The notes: generated by a model not told the origin, from the sequence alone. A stretch of DNA of 64,000 nucleotides from Ignavibacteria bacterium (GCA_009773205.1 WPAE01000004.1:124001-188000), one strand, 5' to 3'. Positions 19,204-29,812 are shown, counted from the stretch's first letter. Program-made: numbers and translations.

Positions 19204-21903
19204 ATGAGTGAACAGAGCAGCAACGGTTACACAGAACTTGATGAGCTGGAACTGAAAGAGTGGCTAGAGTCCCTTGAGTATGTGCTTCAATCTGGTGGAC
19301 CGGAAAAAGTAAAAGAACTTTTACACAACCTAGATACTTACGCGCAGGAAGCGGGAGTTGAACTTCCCTTTACAGCAAACACACCTCATATAAATACGAT
19401 TCCAAAATCTGCACAGCCTCCTTTTCCGGGCGGAAGGGAAATTGAACGACGCATAAAAAGTTTAATTCGCTGGAATGCTATGGCAATGGTAGTGCGCGCA
19501 AATAAAGAAGAAAATGGAATTGGGGGACACATTTCTACTTACGCATCAGCGGCAACGCTGTATGAAATTGGTTTCAATCATTTTTTCCGCGGCAAAGACG
19601 GCAATCACGATGGAGATATAATTTATTTTCAGGGGCACGCCGCGCCTGGCATTTATGCACGCGCATTTTTGGAGGGAAGATTATCTAAAGAACAATTAGA
19701 AAATTTTAGAAGAGAATTAAAACCGGGCGGAGGACTTTCATCTTATCCGCATCCCTGGTTAATGCCGGATTTTTGGGAATTCCCAACTGTATCAATGGGG
19801 CTTGGTCCAATCCAGGCAATTTATCAAGCAAGATTTAATCGCTATTTAGAAGACCGCGGTTTGAAAAAACCGAGCGATCAAAAAGTTTGGGCATTCTTAG
19901 GCGATGGTGAAACCGATGAGCCTGAAGCATTAGGCGCAATTTCTTTGGCTACACGAGAAAAGTTGGATAATTTAATTTTTGTTATCAACTGTAATCTTCA
20001 GCGTTTGGATGGACCGGTTCGCGGCAACGGAAATGTAGTTCAAGAATTGGAGTCCGTTTTTCGCGGCGCCGGCTGGAACGTTATAAAAGTTATTTGGGGA
20101 GGCGATTGGGACCATCTTCTTGAATCGGATAAATCCGGAATGCTCCTAAAGAGAATGAATGAAGGAATAGATGGAGAATCTCAGAACTATATTACTCGCG
20201 GCGGGAAATATGTGCGCGAGCATTTCTTTGGTAAATATCCCGAGCTAGCAAATCTTGTAGAAAAATATACAGATGAGCAATTAGAAAAAATGAAGCGCGG
20301 CGGGCACGATCCGGAAAAAGTTTATGCCGCTTATAAAGCCGCGGTTGAACACAAAGATGCGCCAACAGTAATCTTAGCAAAAACAGTAAAAGGATACGGT
20401 CTTGGCGAAGCCGGCGAAGGCAAGAACATCACTCACTCTCAAAAGAAATTGAATGAAGATGAATTAAAAGAATTTAGAACTCGCTTCTCAATTCCAATAA
20501 GTGATGATGAAATAGCAAAGATGCCTTTCTTCCGCCCAAGCGAAGATTCGGCAGAGATTCGTTACATCAAAGAGAGAAGAAAAACACTTGGCGGTTATGT
20601 TCCAAAACGAGTTGTAAAAGCTGCTCCTCTTAAAGCACCAAGCGAAGAATTATTCCAAGAGTTTTACGCGGGTACAGAAGGACGCGAAGTTTCTACTACA
20701 ATGGTTTTTGTTAGAATTCTCGCAAAGCTTTTAAAGGATAAAGAAATTGGCCATTTAATCGTTCCCATTGTTCCGGATGAAGCTCGCACGTTTGGAATGG
20801 AGTCTTTGTTTAGACAGGTAGGTATTTACTCTCACGCAGGACAGCTTTACGAACCTGTTGATAAAGATATTTTCTTGTATTACAAAGAAGCTAAGAATGG
20901 ACAGATTTTAGAAGAGGGAATTACCGAAGCAGGTTCGATGTCTTCTTTTGTTGCTGCGGGAACGGCGTACGCTACACAAGGCGTTAATACAATTCCATTC
21001 TTCACGCTCTATTCTATGTTTGGAATGCAACGAGTTGGAGATTTAGTCTGGCTTGCCGGAGATATCCGCGCTAAAGGATTTATATTTGGCGCAACTGCCG
21101 GAAGAACAACACTTGCCGGCGAAGGACTTCAGCATCAAGATGGCAATTCTCATTTGCTTGCTTATCCTGTTCCAAATTTAATTGCTTACGACCCCGCGTT
21201 TGCTTACGAGCTTGCCGTAATCATTCGCGATGGTATTTACAGAATGTATGAAAAACAGGAAAACGTTTTTTATTACATCACAATTATGAATGAAAATTAC
21301 GCTCAGCCGAATATGCCTGCCTCGCCTTTAGGCGGGACCGAAGGTTCTAAAGAAGGAATCTTAAAAGGCATGTATAAATTCAAGAAGAGTGAATTGAAAA
21401 CACCAAAAGCTCAAGCTCATCTTCTTGGAAGTGGAACAATATTAAACGAAGTTATTAAGGCAGCAGAAATTTTGGAAAAAGATTACAAAGTTGCTTCTGA
21501 TATCTGGAGCGTTACAAGCTACAAAAACTTGCATCTTGACGCGCAGGAAACGGAACGATGGAATTTGTTTAATCCAGATAAAGAAGCAAAGATTCCTTAC
21601 ATAGCAGAAATTACTAAAGAGGAAAGCGGTGTGTTTATTGCCGCATCCGATTATGTACAAATTCACAGCGATGCAATGGCTAAATGGCTGCCCGGTGCGC
21701 TGCATTCTCTCGGAACTTTCGGCTTTGGCAGAAGCGAAGGAAGAACAGCTTTAAGAGATTTTTTTGAAGTGGACTCTAAACATATTGTTTACGCGGCTTT
21801 ATATGCTTTAATGAAAGAAGGCAAAGTTAAAGTTGATGTTGTTAAGAAAGCCCAGAAAGAATTAGGAATCAATCCGGAAAAATTAAATCCGGCAAAATCA
21901 TAA
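19204..21903 (+). CDS. aceE: Pyruvate dehydrogenase E1 component, homodimeric type
   Basis: 899 aa; 'GHISTYASAATLYEIGFNHFFRG', 'FLGDGETDEPEALGAI', 'VPDEARTFGMESLFRQVGIYS'. Confidence 0.97.
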   Translation: MSEQSSNGYTELDELELKEWLESLEYVLQSGGPEKVKELLHNLDTYAQEAGVELPFTANTPHINTIPKSAQPPFPGGREIERRIKSLIRWNAMAMVVRANKEENGIGGHISTYASAATLYEIGFNHFFRGKDGNHDGDIIYFQGHAAPGIYARAFLEGRLSKEQLENFRRELKPGGGLSSYPHPWLMPDFWEFPTVSMGLGPIQAIYQARFNRYLEDRGLKKPSDQKVWAFLGDGETDEPEALGAISLATREKLDNLIFVINCNLQRLDGPVRGNGNVVQELESVFRGAGWNVIKVIWGGDWDHLLESDKSGMLLKRMNEGIDGESQNYITRGGKYVREHFFGKYPELANLVEKYTDEQLEKMKRGGHDPEKVYAAYKAAVEHKDAPTVILAKTVKGYGLGEAGEGKNITHSQKKLNEDELKEFRTRFSIPISDDEIAKMPFFRPSEDSAEIRYIKERRKTLGGYVPKRVVKAAPLKAPSEELFQEFYAGTEGREVSTTMVFVRILAKLLKDKEIGHLIVPIVPDEARTFGMESLFRQVGIYSHAGQLYEPVDKDIFLYYKEAKNGQILEEGITEAGSMSSFVAAGTAYATQGVNTIPFFTLYSMFGMQRVGDLVWLAGDIRAKGFIFGATAGRTTLAGEGLQHQDGNSHLLAYPVPNLIAYDPAFAYELAVIIRDGIYRMYEKQENVFYYITIMNENYAQPNMPASPLGGTEGSKEGILKGMYKFKKSELKTPKAQAHLLGSGTILNEVIKAAEILEKDYKVASDIWSVTSYKNLHLDAQETERWNLFNPDKEAKIPYIAEITKEESGVFIAASDYVQIHSDAMAKWLPGALHSLGTFGFGRSEGRTALRDFFEVDSKHIVYAALYALMKEGKVKVDVVKKAQKELGINPEKLNPAKS

Positions 21904-21975
21904 ATAAATAGAACGCAGATTCTTATGATGTTTACGATTTATTAAGATCATCATAAGCAGCGTTCCAAATAAATA

Positions 21976-23622
21976 TTGGAAAAAAAAATGATAGTAGATT
22001 TTAGATTACCGCTTTTAGGAGATAACATAACTACGGCAGATGTTGTTAAGGTTCATGTTAAGGAAGGCGATAAAGTTGAAGTAGATCAGGTTGTTGTTGA
22101 AATTGAAACTGACAAAGCTACAGTTGAAGTACCAAGTGATATTGCCGGAATTGTTAAACAAGTATTTGTTAAAGAAGGAACGAAAGCCGTTATTGGCGAG
22201 CCGGTTATTTCGATTGAGACGGAAGTCGAAAAAAGTGAAGAAGTCAGAACTAAGATCGAAGTAAAAACATCTAACTACTCACCACTCAATACTCAATACT
22301 ATCCGTTTGTCATTCCAGCACTTGGCGAAAACATTACATCCGCTCAGATTACAAAAGTTCTTCTAAAAGCAGGCGATAAAGTTTCAGTTGATCAAGTTGT
22401 GCTTGAAATAGAAACAGATAAAGCTACGGTAGAAGTGCCAAGCGTTGTTGAAGGGATTGTTAAAGAAGTAAAAGTTAAAGATGGAGATAAAGTTGCTATT
22501 GGTTCGGTTGCGTTTGTGATAGAAAGTGCAATTGAGAACCTGTCCGCCGTTTATTTGGCGGATGGAGAATTGAGAATGGAGAATGAAAAGCCAAAGAATG
22601 AAGTTATAACAAAATCAGCAGAACCCTCAATTCTCAATTCGCAATTATCAATTACGAAAGAGCATTCACACATTCCTAAGATTGTTAATCTGCCGCAGAA
22701 TATTTCTAAAGTTATAGTTCCTGCAGCGCCATCTGTAAGAAGATTTGCCCGCGAGATTGGTGTTGAAATTTCGAACGTTCGTGGCAGCCAAAAGAATGGA
22801 AGAATTTCTGTTGAAGATATTAAAACTTATGCTAAGTCTCTAAATAAGCAATTGCAACAAGGCGGAGTTGTAAGAGGTGCAGTTATTGGTGTGCCAAGAG
22901 AAACATTACCGGACTTTTCAAAGTGGGGCGAAATAGAACGACAGCCGATGAGCAACATCCGCCGCAAAACCGCCGAACACTTGTCTTACGCTTGGGCAAC
23001 TGTTCCTCATGTAACTCAATTTGATAAAGCCGATATTACAGAGCTTGAAAAAATCCGCAAACAGTTTGGTAAACAAGTTGAAACCGCCGGCGGAAAATTA
23101 ACAGTAACCGGAATCCTTCTTAAAGTAATTGTAAGTGCTATGAAAATTTATCCGCAGTTTAATGCCAGCGTAGATATGGAGAAGAATGAAATAATTTATA
23201 AAAAATATGTACACATTGGTATCGCCGTTGATACTGAAAAAGGTTTGCTTGTTCCGGTTATTAAAGATGTTGACAAAAAGAATATTACACAGCTTAGTTT
23301 GGATTTAGCAGAAGTTTCTAGAAAAGCGCGCGATAAAAAACTTGGTTTGGAAGATATGCAAGGCGGTTGTTTTACTATTTCTAATCTTGGCGGAATTGGC
23401 GGAACATATTTCACTCCAATTGTAAACACGCCGGAAGTTGCAATACTTGGTGTTTCTAAATCTGCTTACGAACCGGTTTACATAGATGGAAAATTTGAAC
23501 CAAGGTTAATGATGCCCCTTTCACTTTCTTACGATCATAGAATTATTGACGGCGCAGACGCGATTAGATTTTTACGATGGATTATCAATGCGCTTGAAAA
23601 CCCGTTTTTGTTAGTGTTATAA
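21976..23622 (+). CDS. aceF: Dihydrolipoamide acetyltransferase (E2) with two lipoyl domains
   Basis: Two 'VVxEIETDKATVEVPS' lipoyl motifs, E3-binding domain 'APSVRRFAREIGVEISNVRGSQKNGRISVEDI', catalytic 'SLSYDHRIIDGADAIRFL'. True start may be 21988. Confidence 0.95.
   Translation: MEKKMIVDFRLPLLGDNITTADVVKVHVKEGDKVEVDQVVVEIETDKATVEVPSDIAGIVKQVFVKEGTKAVIGEPVISIETEVEKSEEVRTKIEVKTSNYSPLNTQYYPFVIPALGENITSAQITKVLLKAGDKVSVDQVVLEIETDKATVEVPSVVEGIVKEVKVKDGDKVAIGSVAFVIESAIENLSAVYLADGELRMENEKPKNEVITKSAEPSILNSQLSITKEHSHIPKIVNLPQNISKVIVPAAPSVRRFAREIGVEISNVRGSQKNGRISVEDIKTYAKSLNKQLQQGGVVRGAVIGVPRETLPDFSKWGEIERQPMSNIRRKTAEHLSYAWATVPHVTQFDKADITELEKIRKQFGKQVETAGGKLTVTGILLKVIVSAMKIYPQFNASVDMEKNEIIYKKYVHIGIAVDTEKGLLVPVIKDVDKKNITQLSLDLAEVSRKARDKKLGLEDMQGGCFTISNLGGIGGTYFTPIVNTPEVAILGVSKSAYEPVYIDGKFEPRLMMPLSLSYDHRIIDGADAIRFLRWIINALENPFLLVL
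22529..22583 (+). repeat. In-frame copy of the 55-nt repeat in the E2 linker (encodes NLSAVYLADGELRMEN)
   Basis: 54 of 55 nt match to the reverse complement of 18955-19009. Confidence 0.9.
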
Positions 23623-23772
23623 GAATAGTTTTCTAGCTGCTCGCTGCGGATGAACATTTTGATATGTGTCCCTCCGCCGAAGTAAAGCCAAATTGTGAGC
23701 GATAGCAAGTTAAGAAGATAGTTCTTAAATTATATTGGCATTAGAAAATTCAACATCATTTAAGGAGGAAGT

Positions 23773-24441
23773 ATGAAACATCTAAAATCATTGACCGCTG
23801 TAGTTGTTCTTGTTGCTATACTTTTAAGCGGCTGCGGTGCAAGTAAAGCAGTTCAAGGAGGTGCAATTGGTGTAGCTGCCGGCGGTGTTTTGGGTGGTGT
23901 GATTGGTAAAGTTGCGGGCAATACAACTTTAGGCGCAATTATTGGCGCAGCAGTTGGCGGAACAGCAGGCGCTTTAATTGGCAATCACATGGATAAACAA
24001 GCCGCTGAGATGCAGAAAGATATTGAAGGTGCTAAAGTTGAAAGAGTTGGCGAAGGTATTAAAATTACTTTCGATAGCGGAATTCTTTTTGCTGTAAATT
24101 CCTCTAAGCTCGAAGCACAAGCTAAAGTAAACATTGAAAAACTTGCTAAGATTCTTAACAAATATCCAGATACAAATATTTTTGTTGCCGGACATACAGA
24201 CATTACCGGAAAGCTTGAGTTAAATATGAAACTTTCCGAACAAAGAGCGAAGTCTGTAGTAGATTATGCAACAACCCTTGGCGTTTCTTCAGCAAGATTT
24301 GCGCAACAAGGTTTGGGACCAAATGAGCCGGTTGCAACAAATGACACTCCCGAAGGAAGACAAGCTAACCGGAGAGTAGAAGTTGCAGTGTTTGCAAATG
24401 AAAAGTTAAAAGAAGCTGCCGAAAAAGGAATGCTTAAATAA
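23773..24441 (+). CDS. OmpA-family lipoprotein with glycine-zipper domain
   Basis: Lipobox 'LLSGCGAS', glycine-zipper region, 'NIFVAGHTDITGKLELNMKLSEQRAKSVVDY...RQANRRVEVAV'. Confidence 0.93.
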   Translation: MKHLKSLTAVVVLVAILLSGCGASKAVQGGAIGVAAGGVLGGVIGKVAGNTTLGAIIGAAVGGTAGALIGNHMDKQAAEMQKDIEGAKVERVGEGIKITFDSGILFAVNSSKLEAQAKVNIEKLAKILNKYPDTNIFVAGHTDITGKLELNMKLSEQRAKSVVDYATTLGVSSARFAQQGLGPNEPVATNDTPEGRQANRRVEVAVFANEKLKEAAEKGMLK

Positions 24442-24562
24442 CGTTATGAATTACGCAAGCAGCCAAAACAAAATGTGATTTACGTGCTGAGCGCGACAAA
24501 CACATAGCTTCGTTGTGATTTGCTTTCCCGCAAAAAAATCGGGACAGGTTTGACAATCTTAT

Positions 24563-24677
24563 GGGCAGCTCTAAAAACTCAATAATAATCTGTGAAAATC
24601 TGCTCAACCTGCTTGCAGCAGGCAAGTCTGGGTTTATCAGTGTGTAATTATTAAATAAGTGGTTTTTAGAGACGCCC
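24563..24677. mobile_element. MITE-like element (GGGCAGCTCTAAAAACT...TTTTTAGAGACGCCC)
   Basis: Imperfect TIRs of the GGGCACCTCTAAAAA family. Confidence 0.65.
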
Positions 24678-24876
24678 TATAGATTATATCGCTTTCAAAC
24701 TAAGCAGCGGAGATAAACCAAAATGTGCATTAATAGAAGAATTTCCGTTTGAACAATGTTACGATGGTTTTATCTGTTAAGAGTGAAATAGCTAAACGAA
24801 ATGAAGGTCAGTATATCCGAATAGAGAAACATCAAAAAATGAAATTACATTTTCATCATCGTAATTATAATCGTTA

Positions 24877-24975
24877 GGGCACCTCTAAAAATATCAACTT
24901 CCTTTGTGAGCTTTGCTTTTTCTTTGCGAACCCCGCGTTAAAATTTTTAAAATACTAATTTTTAGAGATGCCCGT
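24877..24975. mobile_element. MITE-like element (GGGCACCTCTAAAAAT...ATTTTTAGAGATGCCC)
   Basis: TIRs; GTTA at 24873-24876 and 24976-24979; interior matches 3661-3754. Confidence 0.82.
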
Positions 24976-25086
24976 TAGCTAAATACTATTTAAGACTTCA
25001 ATAGTTATATCATCATCTTCAAAAAGAAGAATTCTTTTGGCGAGTGAAGATTTATTTTTCCATGCAACTCTGCAGCATTTATTGTA

Positions 25087-27228
25087 TTAACTAACTTTAA
25101 AGCACCTTTTTTCTTTCTTAACAACTGGAAAAGTAACAGTAAATAGAGAACCTTTTCCTATAACGCTTTCAACACCAATACTGCCGCCCAACAGCTCAAC
25201 ATACTTTTTTGTTAAGGCGAGTCCCAAGCCGGTTCCTTCAAAACTTCTTCCTATTCCCTCGCTAACCTGGCGAAACTCTTCAAAGATTAGACTAAGAGAC
25301 TCTTGTGGAATACCAATACCTGTATCTTTAAAGCCAACAAAAACTTCTTCGTTTGTTCCAGTTATATTTATGCTAATGTTCCCCGCACGTGTAAATTTTA
25401 TGGCATTGTTTAGTAAATTATTGAATATACTGTTCAGCATATAGGAATCTGACATTACAAAGTAATCCATATTATCTTCGTTTGTAAATGTGTAGTTTAT
25501 CTCTTTCTGTATGGCAGTCTGCTCAAATAATTTGAAAGAGTCTTGCGCAATTTCCGAAATGTTAAGCGGAGCTATAAAAGTCCTTTCAAAATCACTCTTA
25601 GCTTTTGATAAATCCAACACTTTGTTTAGTGTATCCAACAAGCGTTTGCCGCTCTTATGAATTATTTTTGCTTTTTCTATAGTTGCTTCGTCTTTATCTT
25701 CTTCTATAATCATTTCTGCAAAGCCAAGTATTCCAATCATTGGTGTGCGTAATTCATGACTCATATTGTTAAAGAAAGCATCTTTTATTCTGCTTGATTC
25801 TTCAGCCTTTTCTTTCGCAAGAATCAATTCTTTTAGAATATTTTTCTTTTCCGTTACATCTTCTTTAAGAACCAAGAAGTGAATAATATTTCCTTCTTCG
25901 TCTTTGATAGAAGATATTAGCACATTTTCCCAATAAGTTACCCCATTCTGCTTTTTGCTGTAAATCTCTCCGCTCCAATTTTGCCCGGTCTTAATTGTTA
26001 GCCAAATATTTTTGTAAAACTCATTTTTGTAAAACTCAAAGATGTACTCCAGAGATTTTTGCCGAACAATGTCATTCTCAGAGTATCCAGAGACTTCAAT
26101 AAACTTAGGGTTTACATATTCTATAATTCCCGCTGTGTTAGAAATTAAAATGCTTAACGGACTTTGTTCAATTGCGCTGGATTTAATGAGTAACTCTTTT
26201 TCAACTTGCTTACGTTTGCCAATTTCAATTTCGAAGGATTTTTTTTGCTTATAAAACTCTAAGAGAAGCCTGGCAAAATCTCCAAAAACATTTCGTTCTT
26301 GAGAGAGACTTATCAATGGCACTGTTTCGTTAGAGATTAAACTTTTTGATAGGATTCTAATAGGCCGAAAGACCCATTTATTAAACAAGCCTAAAAGAAA
26401 TATTAAAACAAACGTTCCAACAATAAACCATATTGGAGCATATCTATTGTATGCCTCTTTAATTTCGCTTATTGCTGAATCGGTATTAATTGAATACAAA
26501 TTATAGATAATGTTTCCGTTGTGATCATTCAATGGCAGATTGGCAAAAATATTTTCTGGGCTTTTTGTAACATCGTACTGTTTTTGTATAGCTTTAAATT
26601 TGGAGTTTGAAACAAAGAATACCTTAGACTGGATTTGCTTTTCAATTATTCTTAGATAGTTTTCGTCCCATACTCTTGCACTTAAAAGATACCCTTGGGG
26701 AGATCCAACACGATTAGAATCTGTAGAATATTGAATAGGCGCACCGGCAATTTCTATCAATGTAGTTCCAGTATGGAAAAAAAAGTGTGGAAACTTATTA
26801 TTGGAAAAAATATGGTTTGTAATTTCCTCTGATAGTGGAAAATTTTCTTTGGCGGGATATTTTTTTGAATTAGATGTGTAAACGAGTTTAAGCTTTTGAT
26901 CAAGCACCAAAACAAAAGAAACATTAAAATGCGATAATGTTCCGTCTAAGTTTACTGCCGCCCACTTTGCTTTTGGTTTTTTAACAAAAGCAACCATATC
27001 ATCCCAGTATGAGTAATCATAAATATAACTAATGAATTGCTGGCTGAGCAGTTCCAAGCTGTTTTTCAATTTTGAATTTGTTCTTTTCCTTGCTTCCAAA
27101 GAGATATCAATTAACTGCATCTCCTGATTTTTCCACATCAAATAACTGCCAACAAAAAAGGAAAATGAAACACATAAATGCACTATAATAATTTTAGTAA
27201 TGATACTATTTGAACTTATCTTCTTCAT
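25087..27228 (-). CDS. Membrane sensor histidine kinase (CHASE4-like sensor, PAS, HisKA, HATPase)
   Basis: 'FFNNMSHELRTPMIGILGFAEMI' H-box, 'NAIKFT' N-box, 'FKDTGIGIPQESL', 'FEGTGLGLALTKKYVELLGGSI'. Confidence 0.93.
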   Translation of the reverse strand: MKKISSNSIITKIIIVHLCVSFSFFVGSYLMWKNQEMQLIDISLEARKRTNSKLKNSLELLSQQFISYIYDYSYWDDMVAFVKKPKAKWAAVNLDGTLSHFNVSFVLVLDQKLKLVYTSNSKKYPAKENFPLSEEITNHIFSNNKFPHFFFHTGTTLIEIAGAPIQYSTDSNRVGSPQGYLLSARVWDENYLRIIEKQIQSKVFFVSNSKFKAIQKQYDVTKSPENIFANLPLNDHNGNIIYNLYSINTDSAISEIKEAYNRYAPIWFIVGTFVLIFLLGLFNKWVFRPIRILSKSLISNETVPLISLSQERNVFGDFARLLLEFYKQKKSFEIEIGKRKQVEKELLIKSSAIEQSPLSILISNTAGIIEYVNPKFIEVSGYSENDIVRQKSLEYIFEFYKNEFYKNIWLTIKTGQNWSGEIYSKKQNGVTYWENVLISSIKDEEGNIIHFLVLKEDVTEKKNILKELILAKEKAEESSRIKDAFFNNMSHELRTPMIGILGFAEMIIEEDKDEATIEKAKIIHKSGKRLLDTLNKVLDLSKAKSDFERTFIAPLNISEIAQDSFKLFEQTAIQKEINYTFTNEDNMDYFVMSDSYMLNSIFNNLLNNAIKFTRAGNISINITGTNEEVFVGFKDTGIGIPQESLSLIFEEFRQVSEGIGRSFEGTGLGLALTKKYVELLGGSIGVESVIGKGSLFTVTFPVVKKEKRCFKVS

Positions 27229-27396
27229 AATTAGAATCTTTCGATTATGTTTCTAGACAACTACCTTTCAAAAAGCGAATGTTTGTAAGTGGAACCGAGG
27301 CTAAGTTGATAATTAGTATTTGAATTCACTACTCAAAGTAATATTTTTTTGAAGTTACTATCGTGCTCACGCGCAAGGAGTTTGTTTTACAATTTT

Positions 27397-27579
27397 ATAA
27401 ATGAGCCTACTCTAAAAAGCCATGAACATTATTAAAAAATGTTGTTTTCGACTTACCCGCCTGCCTCATCAGTCTAATCTTAGCGGGCAGGAAATCGTAA
27501 CCAGAAATTGTCAAAATTACCTTTCCTGCCCGCCATGTTTGGTCTAAAGAGGCAGGCGGGTTAGATCCGGCTCATAAAT
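27397..27579 (+). repeat. ATAAAT-flanked GAGCC...GGCTC element, copy 2
   Basis: See copy 1; ATAAAT at both edges. Confidence 0.82.
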
Positions 27580-27700
27580 GAATTTTTGTTTTAGTGTGTT
27601 TAAATAAATTTACAACTAATAGATACTTGGCAGCGGAAAATTTCTCCGTTAAATTTCTTTGAACTGTTTCTGTGGAGCTGCACTTGTTGCTGAATACTTT

Positions 27701-29509
27701 TTATACTCGTACAATTTCCATTAAACAATCTTTGCAGTTAAAAACAAGTTGATATTTTGTTTCGCCGTTAACAAGAAACAACGGCTCGGCAACTTTATTG
27801 TCTGTATCAAAAGGACAAAGGTTCAGTTCGTCTTTAATGCAGTATTTGCAGGTCATAACCGCTTGGTTAGTGTATTCTGTTTGTAATTCAAATCCGTGGT
27901 CAATTTTTTGCGCGCCAAGTTGTTGATAAAACTGATGAGCAAGCTTGTTAACAACGTTTGCTTTATAATCGAGCTCTGTGATTGAAACAGAAGTGATTTT
28001 TTTATGAAAAACCTCTCTCGTTAGGCTTGTGGTTCTCTCTTTTACTAGTTTATCCAAAATATCTCTTCGCCACTCATTAGTAATTCTTATGGGAAAGAAA
28101 TATGCATGCTTCAATTCTAAGCTTACGTTAGTAATGTTAAAAATAGTTCCGCCGCTTTTTACAAACTGCTTACGTAAAGTTTCTACTGCTTGTTCTTTTT
28201 TAGATGCAATTTCTTTTACTGCACTTATTTCGTTAGTTACTGAAATTCCATCTTCGTCAATTGCGTTAATTTTAATACCGGAAATAGTTTCAGAGACAGA
28301 TATTTTTGCATTTATTTTTCGATGGCATTCTTTGCCAAGCTCTTTATCAAACGCAAAATCGAAGTTGCGGTAAATTTTTGCACCGCTTCTAATTCCATGT
28401 ATTTTTTTTGTAAAAATTTTTTTCCCTTCAACTTTATTAATGCTCATTCCTTGCAGAGTATCAGTTTCATCATAGAAGCAAATGCCGTCTCCATTTACAA
28501 TACTTTCTGTAGTCCCGAGCGTGAAACTATCTTTGGAAACAGAAGTAACCTTTCCCAAATATTTTCCTTTAGATTTAGGCGAATCATGAGATGCAACTTC
28601 ATCGCCGCGGTTGTTTACGAAATAAGATGTAAATCCGCGGTTAAATGTTTTTTCCGGATCTGGCTCAAAAGGAATTATTGAAAAACCGGACGATGCTCTT
28701 TTATACTTGGGATTATTTTTAATTATATTATCGAACCGCTGTCTATAAAAAGCAGTTATATTTTTTACATAGCTTATGTCTTTAAGCCTGCCTTCTATTT
28801 TGAAAGAAGTAATACCGGCTTCAACTAAATCTATTAAGTAATTGGAAAGATTCAAATCGCGCAATGAAAGAATGTGTTTGTTTGCTACAAGAACTTTGTT
28901 GTTGGCATCAATTAAAGAATAAGGCATGCGGCAATTTTGTGCGCACTCGCCTCGGTTTGCGCTTCTTCCGCCAAGCTCATAACTCATATAACATTGCCCG
29001 CTAAGGCTTACACATAGCGCGCCGTGTATAAAAAATTCCAACTCGGCAGTAACTTCGCTTTTAATTTTTTTTATTTCTTCAATTGATAATTCACGTGCTA
29101 GAATTATTCTTTTAATGCCAATCTCATCAAGAAGTTTTATTCTCTCTAACTCATAATTGTGTGCTTGTGTAGAAGCATAAAGTGGAATCGGTGGAAGGTT
29201 CATTTCAAGTATTCCCATATCTTGAAATATTACAGCATCAACTCCTATGAGATATAAACGCGAGATTAAGCGCTGCACCTCTTCTAATTCATTATCGTAA
29301 AAGATTGTATTCACAGTTACATAAACTTTTACCCAAAATTTGTGAGCATAGATTACAAGTTTTTCGATGTCTTCAATTGAATTTTTGGCAGATGCGCGTG
29401 CACCAAAATTTGGAGCGCCAATGTAAACGGCATCAGCGCCGCAATCTATTGCTGCAATTCCGGTTTGTAGATCTTTTGCCGGCGAGAGAAGTTCTATATT
29501 AATTGACAT
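27701..29509 (-). CDS. U32 family peptidase-like protein
   Basis: 602 aa; 'LLSPAKDLQTGIAAIDCGADAVYIGAPNFGARA', 'ELEFFIHGALCVSLSGQCYMSYELGGRSANRGECAQNCRMPY'. Confidence 0.94.
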   Translation of the reverse strand: MSINIELLSPAKDLQTGIAAIDCGADAVYIGAPNFGARASAKNSIEDIEKLVIYAHKFWVKVYVTVNTIFYDNELEEVQRLISRLYLIGVDAVIFQDMGILEMNLPPIPLYASTQAHNYELERIKLLDEIGIKRIILARELSIEEIKKIKSEVTAELEFFIHGALCVSLSGQCYMSYELGGRSANRGECAQNCRMPYSLIDANNKVLVANKHILSLRDLNLSNYLIDLVEAGITSFKIEGRLKDISYVKNITAFYRQRFDNIIKNNPKYKRASSGFSIIPFEPDPEKTFNRGFTSYFVNNRGDEVASHDSPKSKGKYLGKVTSVSKDSFTLGTTESIVNGDGICFYDETDTLQGMSINKVEGKKIFTKKIHGIRSGAKIYRNFDFAFDKELGKECHRKINAKISVSETISGIKINAIDEDGISVTNEISAVKEIASKKEQAVETLRKQFVKSGGTIFNITNVSLELKHAYFFPIRITNEWRRDILDKLVKERTTSLTREVFHKKITSVSITELDYKANVVNKLAHQFYQQLGAQKIDHGFELQTEYTNQAVMTCKYCIKDELNLCPFDTDNKVAEPLFLVNGETKYQLVFNCKDCLMEIVRV

Positions 29510-29716
29510 TTATGAGCCTAATAAAAAACAACGAATTCTATCATCTAAAGTATACTAAAAAAATCATTTTAGAGCTTGTTTAGATTACATGTTTACCGTA
29601 AAACCTAAATTAGGATCGTTTTTACTCACGATGTAATGGCAAAAATCAAACTTAGTTGAAATTACAGACAACTGGCAAACTATCCGCACAAAACCATAGC
29701 CAGAAAGCCAACTATA

Positions 29717-29812
29717 ATGAATCTCCTCGCCGCAACCTGCCCGCCGCTTTGCTTTGGCAGGCGGGGCAGCGAGGTTTCTGAAAACAAATTTTATTTATTC
29801 GCCTCAAGAGGC
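29717..29812 (-). repeat. Structured ~130-nt repeat, copy C (truncated)
   Basis: Reverse complement of copies A and B; homology stops after gcctcaagaggc. Confidence 0.88.

Noticed and set aside
28029-28681. Plus-strand ORFs of 114 and 119 aa
   Set aside because: Antisense to the well-supported U32 peptidase gene; composition consistent with shadow ORFs
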